A stretch of 64,000 nt of DNA, taken from assembly GCA_027924585.1 (NCBI GenBank), contig BSBM01000319.1, forward strand, positions 4,617,001 to 4,681,000, given 5' to 3'. The notes below the pieces were generated by a model, which saw nothing but the letters and a program-made list of their open reading frames with translations, was not told the DNA's origin and did not search any database. The position numbers and the translations under genes were made by a program. The stretch comes from Larix kaempferi. Taxonomy: Eukaryota > Streptophyta > Pinopsida > Pinales > Pinaceae. Shown here piece by piece: positions 40,611 through 51,154 of the stretch. Within the stretch, counting starts at the first letter, position 1; every line of letters starts with the position of its first letter.

Positions 40611-42713
40611 ATGGCGGAAGAAAAGAGAGACGACGGAGCAGTAGATCCTATCAAGTTGTTGCTCGAGGAAGCCCTCGCGCGACAGAGGATCGAGATGATG
40701 GATAATTTCGCCCAAATCCTTCAACGCATGCCAACAGCGGCAAATGCACCCTCAACGAGCAGCCATTTCGGAGATACGACTCCCTTCAAGGTACAAGTTA
40801 ATTTTGATATCCCCTTGTTTGAAGGCCAAATCGATGCCGATGCTCTAGATAAATGGTTGAATCTACTAGAAGGGTATTTCTCTGTCCACAAATTTTCCGA
40901 CAGGGAAAAGATCATCTTTGCGCTCCTTAAGGCCGTCCCCCATGTCAAAAATTGGTGGGAAACTTATTGTGAGCAAAACTCGTCAGACGAGTCTGGATTG
41001 TTTGAATATTCCAATCCCACTTGGGCCTCTTTTATAGATGCCGTCAAGGAACAATATTACCCTGTTGGAAACTATGATGACCAGTACACAAAATGGACCA
41101 TTCTGCATCAAGAGAGGGACCAAACGGTGTCGGAGTACACCAACAAATTTCATACCTTGCGCACAAAGCTAGGTATCAAGGACTCCGAGCGGCACCTAGT
41201 ACTGAAATATCGCAGTGGCCTACACCGGTACATCCGAACAGAGATGGATTTCCTGGAAATCTCTTCACTCGGATCCACCTATCGATATGCTGTCAAAATT
41301 GAGCAGAAATTTCAACAAAAGAACAAGCGTGACTTCGGACCTGTGCAGAAGCAGGGCAAGGGAAACTTTGGCTCGCAGAGCACGGGGCAAGAAAAGGATA
41401 ACCAATCCCAACCACAGGCGAAGAAGGGTAAAGAAAAGACAAAGAAGGAAACCGGGAAGTGGTGCGAGTTCCACAAAAGCCCCTGGCACAACACTGATGA
41501 TTGTCGCTCAAAACAGTCATTGGTGGCTGAGATCAAAGCTTCAGAATCAGATCCCAGTTTCGATTCTGACTCGGAACCTAATTTCACGGCCGCGCAAAAA
41601 GGGAAGCAGATAATTGATGCAGAACCCAGTGCCGTTGTTGCCACCACACAGATTCAGCCAGAGGAGCCTGAAGAGTCGGAGGCAGAGGAGCGCCTTTTCC
41701 ACTCACAGATGTGGGTGAAGGGAATTCCCCTACATTTTGTTGTGGACAGCGGCAGCCAGAAGAACCTGATCTCAGAAGAAGTCATCAAGAGATTGGAGCT
41801 ACCAATAACACCACACCCACAACCATACACCATTGGATGGCTAAGCCAAGGACGAAGGATCCGTGTCAGTCACCAATGTCGCCTACCATATGGCATCAAG
41901 CCCTTCAAAGATGAGGTATTGTGTGATGTGGCCCCACTTGAAGTACGTGATGTTCTTTTAGGACAACCATATATGTGGAAGCGTCATGCTGTATATGAAT
42001 CACGACCTCGCAGTGTCATTGTCACTTTGGGAGGACAACTCTATCGGATACCAGAGATAGTTACACCTACCCCAAACGAGCAGGGAAGGAAGATAATCTC
42101 CCACACTGGGAAATTTTCCCTATTCGCAATTGCCACTAAAGGAGAACATCATATCGCAGAGACATCCACAACCTCTGCCCATCATCCCTCTACTCAGCAG
42201 AAACAAGAAAAACAGAAGTTCAGTGCAGCATCGCCTATTCGAGTTCCTTTGCAGTGCAAGGCCACGCATTCAAGGTGTTCCCACAAAAAGAAACCATCAA
42301 CACCAATGCAAAATACCACAACAACCAAAACTGTTGAACAGCTCCAGCGCAGCCAGCAACAACAATTACAGCCCTCTGAAGATTTCAAAGAAAGGCAACC
42401 TTTCTGCTTCAACAAATGTCGCACCAAGAGCTCAACTCGACACACAACTCGACATATGATAAGGGATTTAACGCAATGGAGACCATTGCTTCCTAAGGAG
42501 GGAGGATTGATCCAGGTGGATATCGGTGGCAGCCCACCTCTTCCAACTGGCTCAAAACAGTCTTCTGGCAATTTTGGTAAATTACTATTTTTAGCAGTTT
42601 TTCGGGTCCTGAACTTCCGGAGCCATTTTGAGGCCCTAAACGACATTTTTTGGCGATTTGGGGGACCAAATGGTTTCCCCTGGCATGCATTTGGGCCCAG
42701 TCGAAAGTTGTAA
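40611..42713 (+). CDS. gag-pro: Gag-protease polyprotein, unit 16 (intact, 700 aa)
   Basis: C446R, silent ACA at T400 and silent TGT at C556, the last shared only with unit 21. The hypervariable tail spot encodes GFPW instead of GCLR. Confidence 0.9.
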   Translation: MAEEKRDDGAVDPIKLLLEEALARQRIEMMDNFAQILQRMPTAANAPSTSSHFGDTTPFKVQVNFDIPLFEGQIDADALDKWLNLLEGYFSVHKFSDREKIIFALLKAVPHVKNWWETYCEQNSSDESGLFEYSNPTWASFIDAVKEQYYPVGNYDDQYTKWTILHQERDQTVSEYTNKFHTLRTKLGIKDSERHLVLKYRSGLHRYIRTEMDFLEISSLGSTYRYAVKIEQKFQQKNKRDFGPVQKQGKGNFGSQSTGQEKDNQSQPQAKKGKEKTKKETGKWCEFHKSPWHNTDDCRSKQSLVAEIKASESDPSFDSDSEPNFTAAQKGKQIIDAEPSAVVATTQIQPEEPEESEAEERLFHSQMWVKGIPLHFVVDSGSQKNLISEEVIKRLELPITPHPQPYTIGWLSQGRRIRVSHQCRLPYGIKPFKDEVLCDVAPLEVRDVLLGQPYMWKRHAVYESRPRSVIVTLGGQLYRIPEIVTPTPNEQGRKIISHTGKFSLFAIATKGEHHIAETSTTSAHHPSTQQKQEKQKFSAASPIRVPLQCKATHSRCSHKKKPSTPMQNTTTTKTVEQLQRSQQQQLQPSEDFKERQPFCFNKCRTKSSTRHTTRHMIRDLTQWRPLLPKEGGLIQVDIGGSPPLPTGSKQSSGNFGKLLFLAVFRVLNFRSHFEALNDIFWRFGGPNGFPWHAFGPSRKL

Positions 42714-43115
42714 ATCTCGGATAGACCTTTCCAACGGGCTACCGAGCGCCCCAAACGGAGATCGCATGCAAAAGTTACGACCCCGGGAAGTTGATGTGCT
42801 AACTTACCCAAACGGGGCCCACATGACTTTTGGCGCTTCATCTCCTAGGGTTAGGTTTTTGGATGTTTGGGATTCTTTCCCTCATGCTTATGATAAATAG
42901 GCCCTTTGGCCTCTCTTTGTATTCATCTTGGCACGAATGAGCATAGCGGCCACATCTCTTCTCAGAGATAGCTACCACCATTCTAGCTATTGTATTTTAC
43001 AGTCTGTTCTATTTCCGCTATTTAATAGAATATGTGTTTACTGTATCACTGTGTTATTTGCAATATATCTCTGTATATGCTATCTTTTGTTTCGTTCCCA
43101 CATAAATCCGGATCA
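42508..43115 (+). repeat. LTR17, 608 bp (short allele B)
   Basis: Same indel state as LTR12 (second 12-bp copy lost). Hypervariable 12-mer: ggtttcccctgg. Confidence 0.95.
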
Positions 43116-43246
43116 GTGGTATCAGAGCGGTCTGCTCTTTGATTGTTTCTCGGTGCATGTCCCCGACGAGGTCAGGATACAGAGAGTTGGGTCTCGAACT
43201 AGTTTCACTTGGGGAAGACCACTCTCGCCGCCCCAAACGGCCTCCC

Positions 43247-45349
43247 ATGGCGGAAGAAAAGAGAGACGACGGAGCAGTAGATCCTATCAAGTTGTTGCTC
43301 GAGGAAGCCCTCGCGCGACAGAGGATCGAGATGATGGATAATTTCGCCCAAATCCTTCAACGCATGCCAACAGCGGCAAATGCACCCTCAACGAGCAGCC
43401 ATTTCGGAGATACGACTCCCTTCAAGGTACAAGTTAATTTTGATATCCCCTTGTTTGAAGGCCAAATCGATGCCGATGCTCTAGATAAATGGTTGAATCT
43501 ACTAGAAGGGTATTTCTCTGTCCACAAATTTTCCGACAGGGAAAAGATCATCTTTGCGCTCCTTAAGGCCGTCCCCCATGTCAAAAATTGGTGGGAAACT
43601 TATTGTGAGCAAAACTCGTCAGACGAGTCTGGATTGTTTGAATATTCCAATCCCACTTGGGCCTCTTTTATAGATGCCGTCAAGGAACAATATTACCCTG
43701 TTGGAAACTATGATGACCAGTACACAAAATGGACCATTCTGCATCAAGAGAGGGACCAAACGGTGTCGGAGTACACCAACAAATTTCATACCTTGCGCAC
43801 AAAGCTAGGTATCAAGGACTCCGAGCGGCACCTAGTACTGAAATATCGCAGTGGCCTACACCGGTACATCCGAACAGAGATGGATTTCCTGGAAATCTCT
43901 TCACTCGGATCCACCTATCGATATGCTGTCAAAATTGAGCAGAAATTTCAACAAAAGAACAAGCGTGACTTCGGACCTGTGCAGAAGCAGGGCAAGGGAA
44001 ACTTTGGCTCGCAGAGCACGGGGCAAGAAAAGGATAACCAATCCCAACCACAGGCGAAGAAGGGTAAAGAAAAGACAAAGAAGGAAACCGGGAAGTGGTG
44101 CGAGTTCCACAAAAGCCCCTGGCACAACACTGATGATTGTTGCTCAAAACAGTCATTGGTGGCTGAGATCAAAGCTTCGGAATCAGATCCCAGTTTCGAT
44201 TCTGACTCGGAACCTAATTTCACGGCCGCGCAAAAAGGGAAGCAGATAATTGATGCAGAACCCAGTGCCGTTGTTGCCACCACACAGATTCAGCCAGAGG
44301 AGCCTGAAGAGTCGGAGGCAGAGGAGCGCCTTTTCCACTCACAGATGTGGGTGAAGGGAATTCCCCTACATTTTGTTGTGGACAGCGGCAGCCAGAAGAA
44401 CCTGATCTCAGAAGAAGTCATCAAGAGATTGGAGCTACCAATAACGCCACACCCACAACCATACACCATTGGATGGCTAAGCCAAGGACGAAGGATCCGT
44501 GTCAGTCACCAATGTCGCCTACCATATGGCATCAAGCCCTTCAAAGATGAGGTATTGTGTGATGTGGCCCCACTTGAAGTACGTGATGTTCTTTTAGGAC
44601 AACCATATATGTGGAAGTGTCATGCTGTATATGAATCACGACCTCGCAGTGTCATTGTCACTTTGGGAGGACAACTCTATCGGATACCAGAGATAGTTAC
44701 ACCTACCCCAAACTAGCAGGGAAGGAAGATAATCTCCCACACTGGGAAATTTTCCCTATTCGCAATTGCCACTAAAGGAGAACATCATATCGCAGAGACA
44801 TCCACAACCTCTGCCCATCATCCCTCTACTCAGCAGAAACAAGAAAAACAGAAGTTCAGTGCAGCATCGCCTATTCGAGTTCCTTTGCAGTGCAAGGCCA
44901 CGCATTCAAGGTGCTCCCACAAAAAGAAACCATCAACACCAATGCAAAATACCACAACAACCAAAACTGTTGAACAGCTCCAGCGCAGCCAGCAACAACA
45001 ATTACAGCCCTCTGAAGATTTCAAAGAAAGGCAACCTTTCTGCTTCAACAAATGTCGCACCAAGAGCTCAACTCGACACACAACTCGACATATGATAAGG
45101 GATTTAACGCAATGGAGACCATTGCTTCCTAAGGAGGGAGGATTGATCCAGGTGGATATCGGTGGCAGCCCACCTCTTCCAACTGGCTCAAAACAGTCTT
45201 CTGGCAATTTTGGTAAATTATTATTTTTAGTAGTTTTTCGGGTCCTGAACTTCCGGAGCCATTTTGAGGCCCTAAACGACATTTTTTGGCGATTTGGGGG
45301 ACCAAATGTCTGCCCCCGGCATGCATTTGGGCCCAGTCGAAAGTTGTAA
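43247..45349 (+). pseudogene. gag-pro: Gag-protease, unit 17 (nonsense codon after the protease)
   Basis: E490 is TAG (44714-44716), just after the protease domain, so Gag and protease could both be made without the C-terminal tail. R299C follows the last zinc ligand. C446R, R458C and A662V are also present. It is the mildest truncation in the array and may be functional. Confidence 0.85.
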
Positions 45350-45751
45350 ATCTCGGATAGACCTTTCCAACGGGCTACCGAGCGCCCCAAACGGAGATCG
45401 CATGCAAAAGTTACGACCCCGGGAAGTTGATGTGCTAACTTACCCAAACGGGGCCCACATGACTTTTGGCGCTTCATCTCCTAGGGTTAGGTTTTTGGAT
45501 GTTTGGGATTCTTTCCCTCATGCTTATGATAAATAGGCCCTTTGGCCTCTCTTTGTATTCATCTTGGCACGAATGAGCATAGCGGCCACATCTCTTCTCA
45601 GAGATAGCTACCACCATTCTAGCTATTGTATTTTACAGTCTGTTCTATTTCCGCTATTTAATAGAATATGTGTTTACTGTATCACTGTGTTATTTGCAAT
45701 ATGATTCTGTATATGCTATCTTTTGTTTCGTTCCCACATAAATCCGGATCA
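45144..45751 (+). repeat. LTR18, 608 bp (short allele A)
   Basis: Private C-to-T changes near 45222 and 45231 (TTATTATTTTTAG, TAGTAGTTTT). Hypervariable 12-mer: gtctgcccccgg. Confidence 0.95.
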
Positions 45752-45882
45752 GTGGTATCAGAGCGGTCTGCTCTTTGATTGTTTCTCGGTGCATGTCCCC
45801 GACGAGGTCAGGATACAGAGAGTTGGGTCTCGAACTAGTTTCACTTGGGGAAGACCACTCTCGCCGCCCCAAACGGCCTCCC

Positions 45883-47985
45883 ATGGCGGAAGAAAAGAGA
45901 GACGACGGAGCAGTAGATCCTATCAAGTTGTTGCTCGAGGAAGCCCTCGCGCGACAGAGGATCGAGATGATGGATAATTTCGCCCAAATCCTTCAACGCA
46001 TGCCAACAGCGGCAAATGCACCCTCAACGAGCAGCCATTTCGGAGATACGACTCCCTTCAAGGTACAAGTTAATTTTGATATCCCCTTGTTTGAAGGCCA
46101 AATCGATGCCGATGCTCTAGATAAATGGTTGAATCTACTAGAAGGGTATTTCTCTGTCCACAAATTTTTCGACAGGGAAAAGATCATCTTTGCGCTCCTT
46201 AAGGCCGTCCCCCATGTCAAAAATTGGAGGGAAACTTATTGTGAGCAAAACTCGTCAGACGAGTCTGGATTGTTTGAATATTCCAATCCCACTTGGGCCT
46301 CTTTTATAGATGCCGTCAAGGAACAATATTACCCTGTTGGAAACTATGATGACCAGTACACAAAATGGACCATTCTGCATCAAGAGAGGGACCAAACGGT
46401 GTCGGAGTACACCAACAAATTTCATACCTTGCGCACAAAGCTAGGTATCAAGGACTCCGAGCGGCACCTAGTACTGAAATATCGCAGTGGCCTACACCGG
46501 TACATCCGAACAGAGATGGATTTCCTGGAAATCTCTTCACTCGGATCCACCTATCGATATGCTGTCAAAATTGAGCAGAAATTTCAACAAAAGAACAAGC
46601 GTGACTTCGGACCTGTGCAGAAGCAGGGCAAGGGAAACTTTGGCTCGCAGAGCACGGGGCAAGAAAAGGATAACCAATCCCAACCACAGGCGAAGAAGGG
46701 TAAAGAAAAGACAAAGAAGGAAACCGGGAAGTGGTGCGAGTTCCACAAAAGCCCCTGGCACAACACTGATGATTGTCGCTCAAAACAGTCATTGGTGGCT
46801 GAGATCAAAGCTTCAGAATCAGATCCCAGTTTCGATTCTGACTCGGAACCTAATTTCACGGCCGCGCAAAAAGGGAAGCAGATAATTGATGCAGAACCCA
46901 GTGCCGTTGTTGCCACCACACAGATTCAGCCAGAGGAGCCTGAAGAGTCGGAGGCAGAGGAGCGCCTTTTCCACTCACAGATGTGGGTGAAGGGAATTCC
47001 CCTACATTTTGTTGTGGACAGCGGCAGCCAGAAGAACCTGATCTCAGAAGAAGTCATCAAGAGATTGGAGCTACCAATAACGCCACACCCACAACCATAC
47101 ACCATTGGATGGCTAAGCCAAGGACGAAGGATCCGTGTCAGTCACCAATGTCGCCTACCATATGGCATCAAGCCCTTCAAAGATGAGGTATTGTGTGATG
47201 TGGCCCCACTTGAAGTACGTGATGTTCTTTTAGGACAACCATATATGTGGAAGTGTCATGCTGTATATGAATCACGACCTCGCAGTGTCATTGTCACTTT
47301 GGGAGGACAACTCTATCGGATACCAGAGATAGTTACACCTACCCCAAACGAGCAGGGAAGGAAGATAATCTCCCACACTGGGAAATTTTCCCTATTCGCA
47401 ATTGCCACTAAAGGAGAACATCATATCGCAGAGACATCCACAACCTCTGCCCATCATCCCTCTACTCAGCAGAAACAAGAAAAACAGAAGTTCAGTGCAG
47501 CATCGCCTATTCGAGTTCCTTTGCAGTGCAAGGCCACGCATTCAAGGTGCTCCCACAAAAAGAAACCATCAACACCAATGCAAAATACCACAACAACCAA
47601 AACTGTTGAACAGCTCCAGCGCAGCCAGCAACAACAATTACAGCCCTCTGAAGATTTCAAAGAAAGGCAACCTTTCTGCTTCAACAAATGTCGCACCAAG
47701 AGCTCAACTCGACACACAACTCGACATATGATAAGGGATTTAACGCAATGGAGACCATTGCTTCCTAAGGAGGGAGGATTGATCCAGGTGGATATCGGTG
47801 GCAGCCCACCTCTTCCAACTGGCTCAAAACAGTCTTCTGGCAATTTTGGTAAATTACTATTTTTAGCAGTTTTTCGGGTCCTGAACTTCCGGAGCCATTT
47901 TGAGGCCCTAAACGACATTTTTTGGCGATTTGGGGGACCAAATGTCTGCCTCCGGCATGCATTTGGGCCCAGTCGAAAGTTGTAA
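45883..47985 (+). CDS. gag-pro: Gag-protease polyprotein, unit 18 (intact frame, W116R in Gag)
   Basis: S96F and W116R hit the Gag domain; W116 is part of the NWWE motif, so folding may suffer. C446R and R458C place it in the B subfamily. Confidence 0.9.
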   Translation: MAEEKRDDGAVDPIKLLLEEALARQRIEMMDNFAQILQRMPTAANAPSTSSHFGDTTPFKVQVNFDIPLFEGQIDADALDKWLNLLEGYFSVHKFFDREKIIFALLKAVPHVKNWRETYCEQNSSDESGLFEYSNPTWASFIDAVKEQYYPVGNYDDQYTKWTILHQERDQTVSEYTNKFHTLRTKLGIKDSERHLVLKYRSGLHRYIRTEMDFLEISSLGSTYRYAVKIEQKFQQKNKRDFGPVQKQGKGNFGSQSTGQEKDNQSQPQAKKGKEKTKKETGKWCEFHKSPWHNTDDCRSKQSLVAEIKASESDPSFDSDSEPNFTAAQKGKQIIDAEPSAVVATTQIQPEEPEESEAEERLFHSQMWVKGIPLHFVVDSGSQKNLISEEVIKRLELPITPHPQPYTIGWLSQGRRIRVSHQCRLPYGIKPFKDEVLCDVAPLEVRDVLLGQPYMWKCHAVYESRPRSVIVTLGGQLYRIPEIVTPTPNEQGRKIISHTGKFSLFAIATKGEHHIAETSTTSAHHPSTQQKQEKQKFSAASPIRVPLQCKATHSRCSHKKKPSTPMQNTTTTKTVEQLQRSQQQQLQPSEDFKERQPFCFNKCRTKSSTRHTTRHMIRDLTQWRPLLPKEGGLIQVDIGGSPPLPTGSKQSSGNFGKLLFLAVFRVLNFRSHFEALNDIFWRFGGPNVCLRHAFGPSRKL

Positions 47986-48387
47986 ATCTCGGATAGACCT
48001 TTCCAACGGGCTACCGAGCGCCCCAAACGGAGATCGCATGCAAAAGTTACGACCCCGGGAAGTTGATGTGCTAACTTACCCAAACGGGGCCCACATGACT
48101 TTTGGCGCTTCATCTCCTAGGGTTAGGTTTTTGGATGTTTGGGATTCTTTCCCTCATGCTTATGATAAATAGGCCCTTTGGCCTCTCTTTGTATTCATCT
48201 TGGCACGAATGAGCATAGCGGCCACATCTCTTCTCAGAGATAGCTACCACCATTCTAGCTATTGTATTTTACAGTCTGTTCTATTTCCGCTATTTAATAG
48301 AATATGTGTTTACTGTATCACTGTGTTATTTGCAATATGATTCTGTATATGCTATCTTTTGTTTCGTTCCCACATAAATCCGGATCA
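47780..48387 (+). repeat. LTR19, 608 bp (short allele A)
   Basis: Hypervariable 12-mer gtctgcctccgg, the same as LTR23. Confidence 0.95.
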
Positions 48388-48518
48388 GTGGTATCAGAGC
48401 GGTCTGCTCTTTGATTGTTTCTCGGTGCATGTCCCCGACGAGGTCAGGATACAGAGAGTTGGGTCTCGAACTAGTTTCACTTGGGGAAGACCACTCTCGC
48501 CGCCCCAAACGGCCTCCC

Positions 48519-50621
48519 ATGGCGGAAGAAAAGAGAGACGACGGAGCAGTAGATCCTATCAAGTTGTTTCTCGAGGAAGCCCTCGCGCGACAGAGGATCG
48601 AGATGATGGATAATTTCGCCCAAATCCTTCAACGCATGCCAACAGCGGCAAATGCACCCTCAACGAGCAGCCATTTCGGAGATACGACTCCCTTCAAGGT
48701 ACAAGTTAATTTTGATATCCCCTTGTTTGAAGGCCAAATCGATGCCGATGCTCTAGATAAATGGTTGAATCTACTAGAAGGGTATTTCTCTGTCCACAAA
48801 TTTTCCGACAGGGAAAAGATCATCTTTGCGCTCCTTAAGGCCGTCCCCCATGTCAAAAATTGGTGGGAAACTTATTGTGAGCAAAACTCGTCAGACGAGT
48901 CTGGATTGTTTGAATATTCCAATCCCACTTGGGCCTCTTTTATAGATGCCGTCAATGAACAATATTACCCTGTTGGAAACTATGATGACCAGTACACAAA
49001 ATGGACCATTCTGCATCAAGAGAGGGACCAAACGGTGTCGGAGTACACCAACAAATTTCATACCTTGCGCACAAAGCTAGGTATCAAGGACTCCGAGCGG
49101 CACCTAGTACTGAAATATCGCAGTGGCCTACACCGGTACATCCGAACAGAGATGGATTTCCTGGAAATCTCTTCACTCGGATCCACCTATCGATATGCTG
49201 TCAAAATTGAGCAGAAATTTCAACAAAAGAACAAGCGTGACTTCGGACCTGTGCAGAAGCAGGGCAAGGGAAACTTTGGCTCGCAGAGCACGGGGCAAGA
49301 AAAGGATAACCAATCCCAACCACAGGCGAAGAAGGGTAAAGAAAAGACAAAGAAGGAAACCGGGAAGTGGTGCGAGTTCCACAAAAGCCCCTGGCACAAC
49401 ACTGATGATTGTCGCTCAAAACAGTCATTGGTGGCTGAGATCAAAGCTTCAGAATCAGATCCCAGTTTCGATTCTGACTCGGAACCTAATTTCACGGCCG
49501 CGCAAAAAGGGAAGCAGATAATTGATGCAGAACCCAGTGCCGTTGTTGCCACCACACAGATTCAGCCAGAGGAGCCTGAAGAGTCGGAGGCAGAGGAGCG
49601 CCTTTTCCACTCACAGATGTGGGTGAAGGGAATTCCCCTACATTTTGTTGTGGACAGCGGCAGCCAGAAGAACCTGATCTCAGAAGAAGTCATCAAGAGA
49701 TTGGAGCTACCAATAACACCACACCCACAACCATACACCATTGGATGGCTAAGCCAAGGACGAAGGATCCGTGTCAGTCACCAATGTCGCCTACCATATG
49801 GCATCAAGCCCTTCAAAGATGAGGTATTGTGTGATGTGGCCCCACTTGAAGTACGTGATGTTCTTTTAGGACAACCATATATGTGGAAGCGTCATGTTGT
49901 ATATGAATCACGACCTCGCAGTGTCATTGTCACTTTGGGAGGACAACTCTATCGGATACCAGAGATAGTTACACCTACCCCAAACGAGCAGGGAAGGAAG
50001 ATAATCTCCCACACTGGGAAATTTTCCCTATTCGCAATTGCCACTAAAGGAGAACATCATATCGCAGAGACATCCACAACCTCTGCCCATCATCCCTCTA
50101 CTCAGCAGAAACAAGAAAAACAGAAGTTCAGTGCAGCATCGCCTATTCGAGTTCCTTTGCAGTGCAAGGCCACGCATTCAAGGTGCTCCCACAAAAAGAA
50201 ACCATCAACACCAATGCAAAATACCACAACAACCAAAACTGTTGAACAGCTCCAGCGCAGCCAGCAACAACAATTACAGCCCTCTGAAGATTTCAAAGAA
50301 AGGCAACCTTTCTGCTTCAACAAATGTCGCACCAAGAGCTCAACTCGACACACAACTCGACATATGATAAGGGATTTAACGCAATGGAGACCATTGCTTC
50401 CTAAGGAGGGAGGATTGATCCAGGTGGATATCGGTGGCAGCCCACCTCTTCCAACTGGCTCAAAACAGTCTTCTGGCAATTTTGGTAAATTACTATTTTT
50501 AGCAGTTTTTCGGGTCCTGAACTTCCGGAGCCATTTTGAGGCCCTAAACGACATTTTTTGGCGATTTGGGGGACCAAATGTTTGCCTCCGGCATGCATTT
50601 GGGCCCAGTCGAAAGTTGTAA
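48519..50621 (+). CDS. gag-pro: Gag-protease polyprotein, unit 19 (intact, 700 aa)
   Basis: L17F, K146N, C446R and A460V, with silent ACA at T400 (A subfamily). Confidence 0.9.
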   Translation: MAEEKRDDGAVDPIKLFLEEALARQRIEMMDNFAQILQRMPTAANAPSTSSHFGDTTPFKVQVNFDIPLFEGQIDADALDKWLNLLEGYFSVHKFSDREKIIFALLKAVPHVKNWWETYCEQNSSDESGLFEYSNPTWASFIDAVNEQYYPVGNYDDQYTKWTILHQERDQTVSEYTNKFHTLRTKLGIKDSERHLVLKYRSGLHRYIRTEMDFLEISSLGSTYRYAVKIEQKFQQKNKRDFGPVQKQGKGNFGSQSTGQEKDNQSQPQAKKGKEKTKKETGKWCEFHKSPWHNTDDCRSKQSLVAEIKASESDPSFDSDSEPNFTAAQKGKQIIDAEPSAVVATTQIQPEEPEESEAEERLFHSQMWVKGIPLHFVVDSGSQKNLISEEVIKRLELPITPHPQPYTIGWLSQGRRIRVSHQCRLPYGIKPFKDEVLCDVAPLEVRDVLLGQPYMWKRHVVYESRPRSVIVTLGGQLYRIPEIVTPTPNEQGRKIISHTGKFSLFAIATKGEHHIAETSTTSAHHPSTQQKQEKQKFSAASPIRVPLQCKATHSRCSHKKKPSTPMQNTTTTKTVEQLQRSQQQQLQPSEDFKERQPFCFNKCRTKSSTRHTTRHMIRDLTQWRPLLPKEGGLIQVDIGGSPPLPTGSKQSSGNFGKLLFLAVFRVLNFRSHFEALNDIFWRFGGPNVCLRHAFGPSRKL

Positions 50622-51023
50622 ATCTCGGATAGACCTTTCCAATGGGCTACCGAGCGCCCCAAACGGAGATCGCATGCAAAAGTTACGACCCCGGGAAGTT
50701 GATGTGCTAACTTACCCAAACGGGGCCCACATGACTTTTGGCGCTTCATCTCCTAGGGTTAGGTTTTTGGATGTTTGGGATTCTTTCCCTCATGCTTATG
50801 ATAAATAGGCCCTTTGGCCTCTCTTTGTATTCATCTTGGCACGAATGAGCATAGCGGCCACATCTCTTCTCAGAGATAGCTACCACCATTCTAGCTATTG
50901 TATTTTACAGTCTGTTCTATTTCCGCTATTTAATAGAATATGTGTTTACTGTATCACTGTGTTATTTGCAATATGATTCTGTATATGCTATCTTTTGTTT
51001 CGTTCCCACATAAATCCGGATCA
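50416..51023 (+). repeat. LTR20, 608 bp (short allele A)
   Basis: It has CAATGGG near 50641, the same change as in LTR3. Hypervariable 12-mer: gtttgcctccgg. Confidence 0.95.
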
Positions 51024-51154
51024 GTGGTATCAGAGCGGTCTGCTCTTTGATTGTTTCTCGGTGCATGTCCCCGACGAGGTCAGGATACAGAGAGTTGGGT
51101 CTCGAACTAGTTTCACTTGGGGAAGACCACTCTCGCCGCCCCAAACGGCCTCCC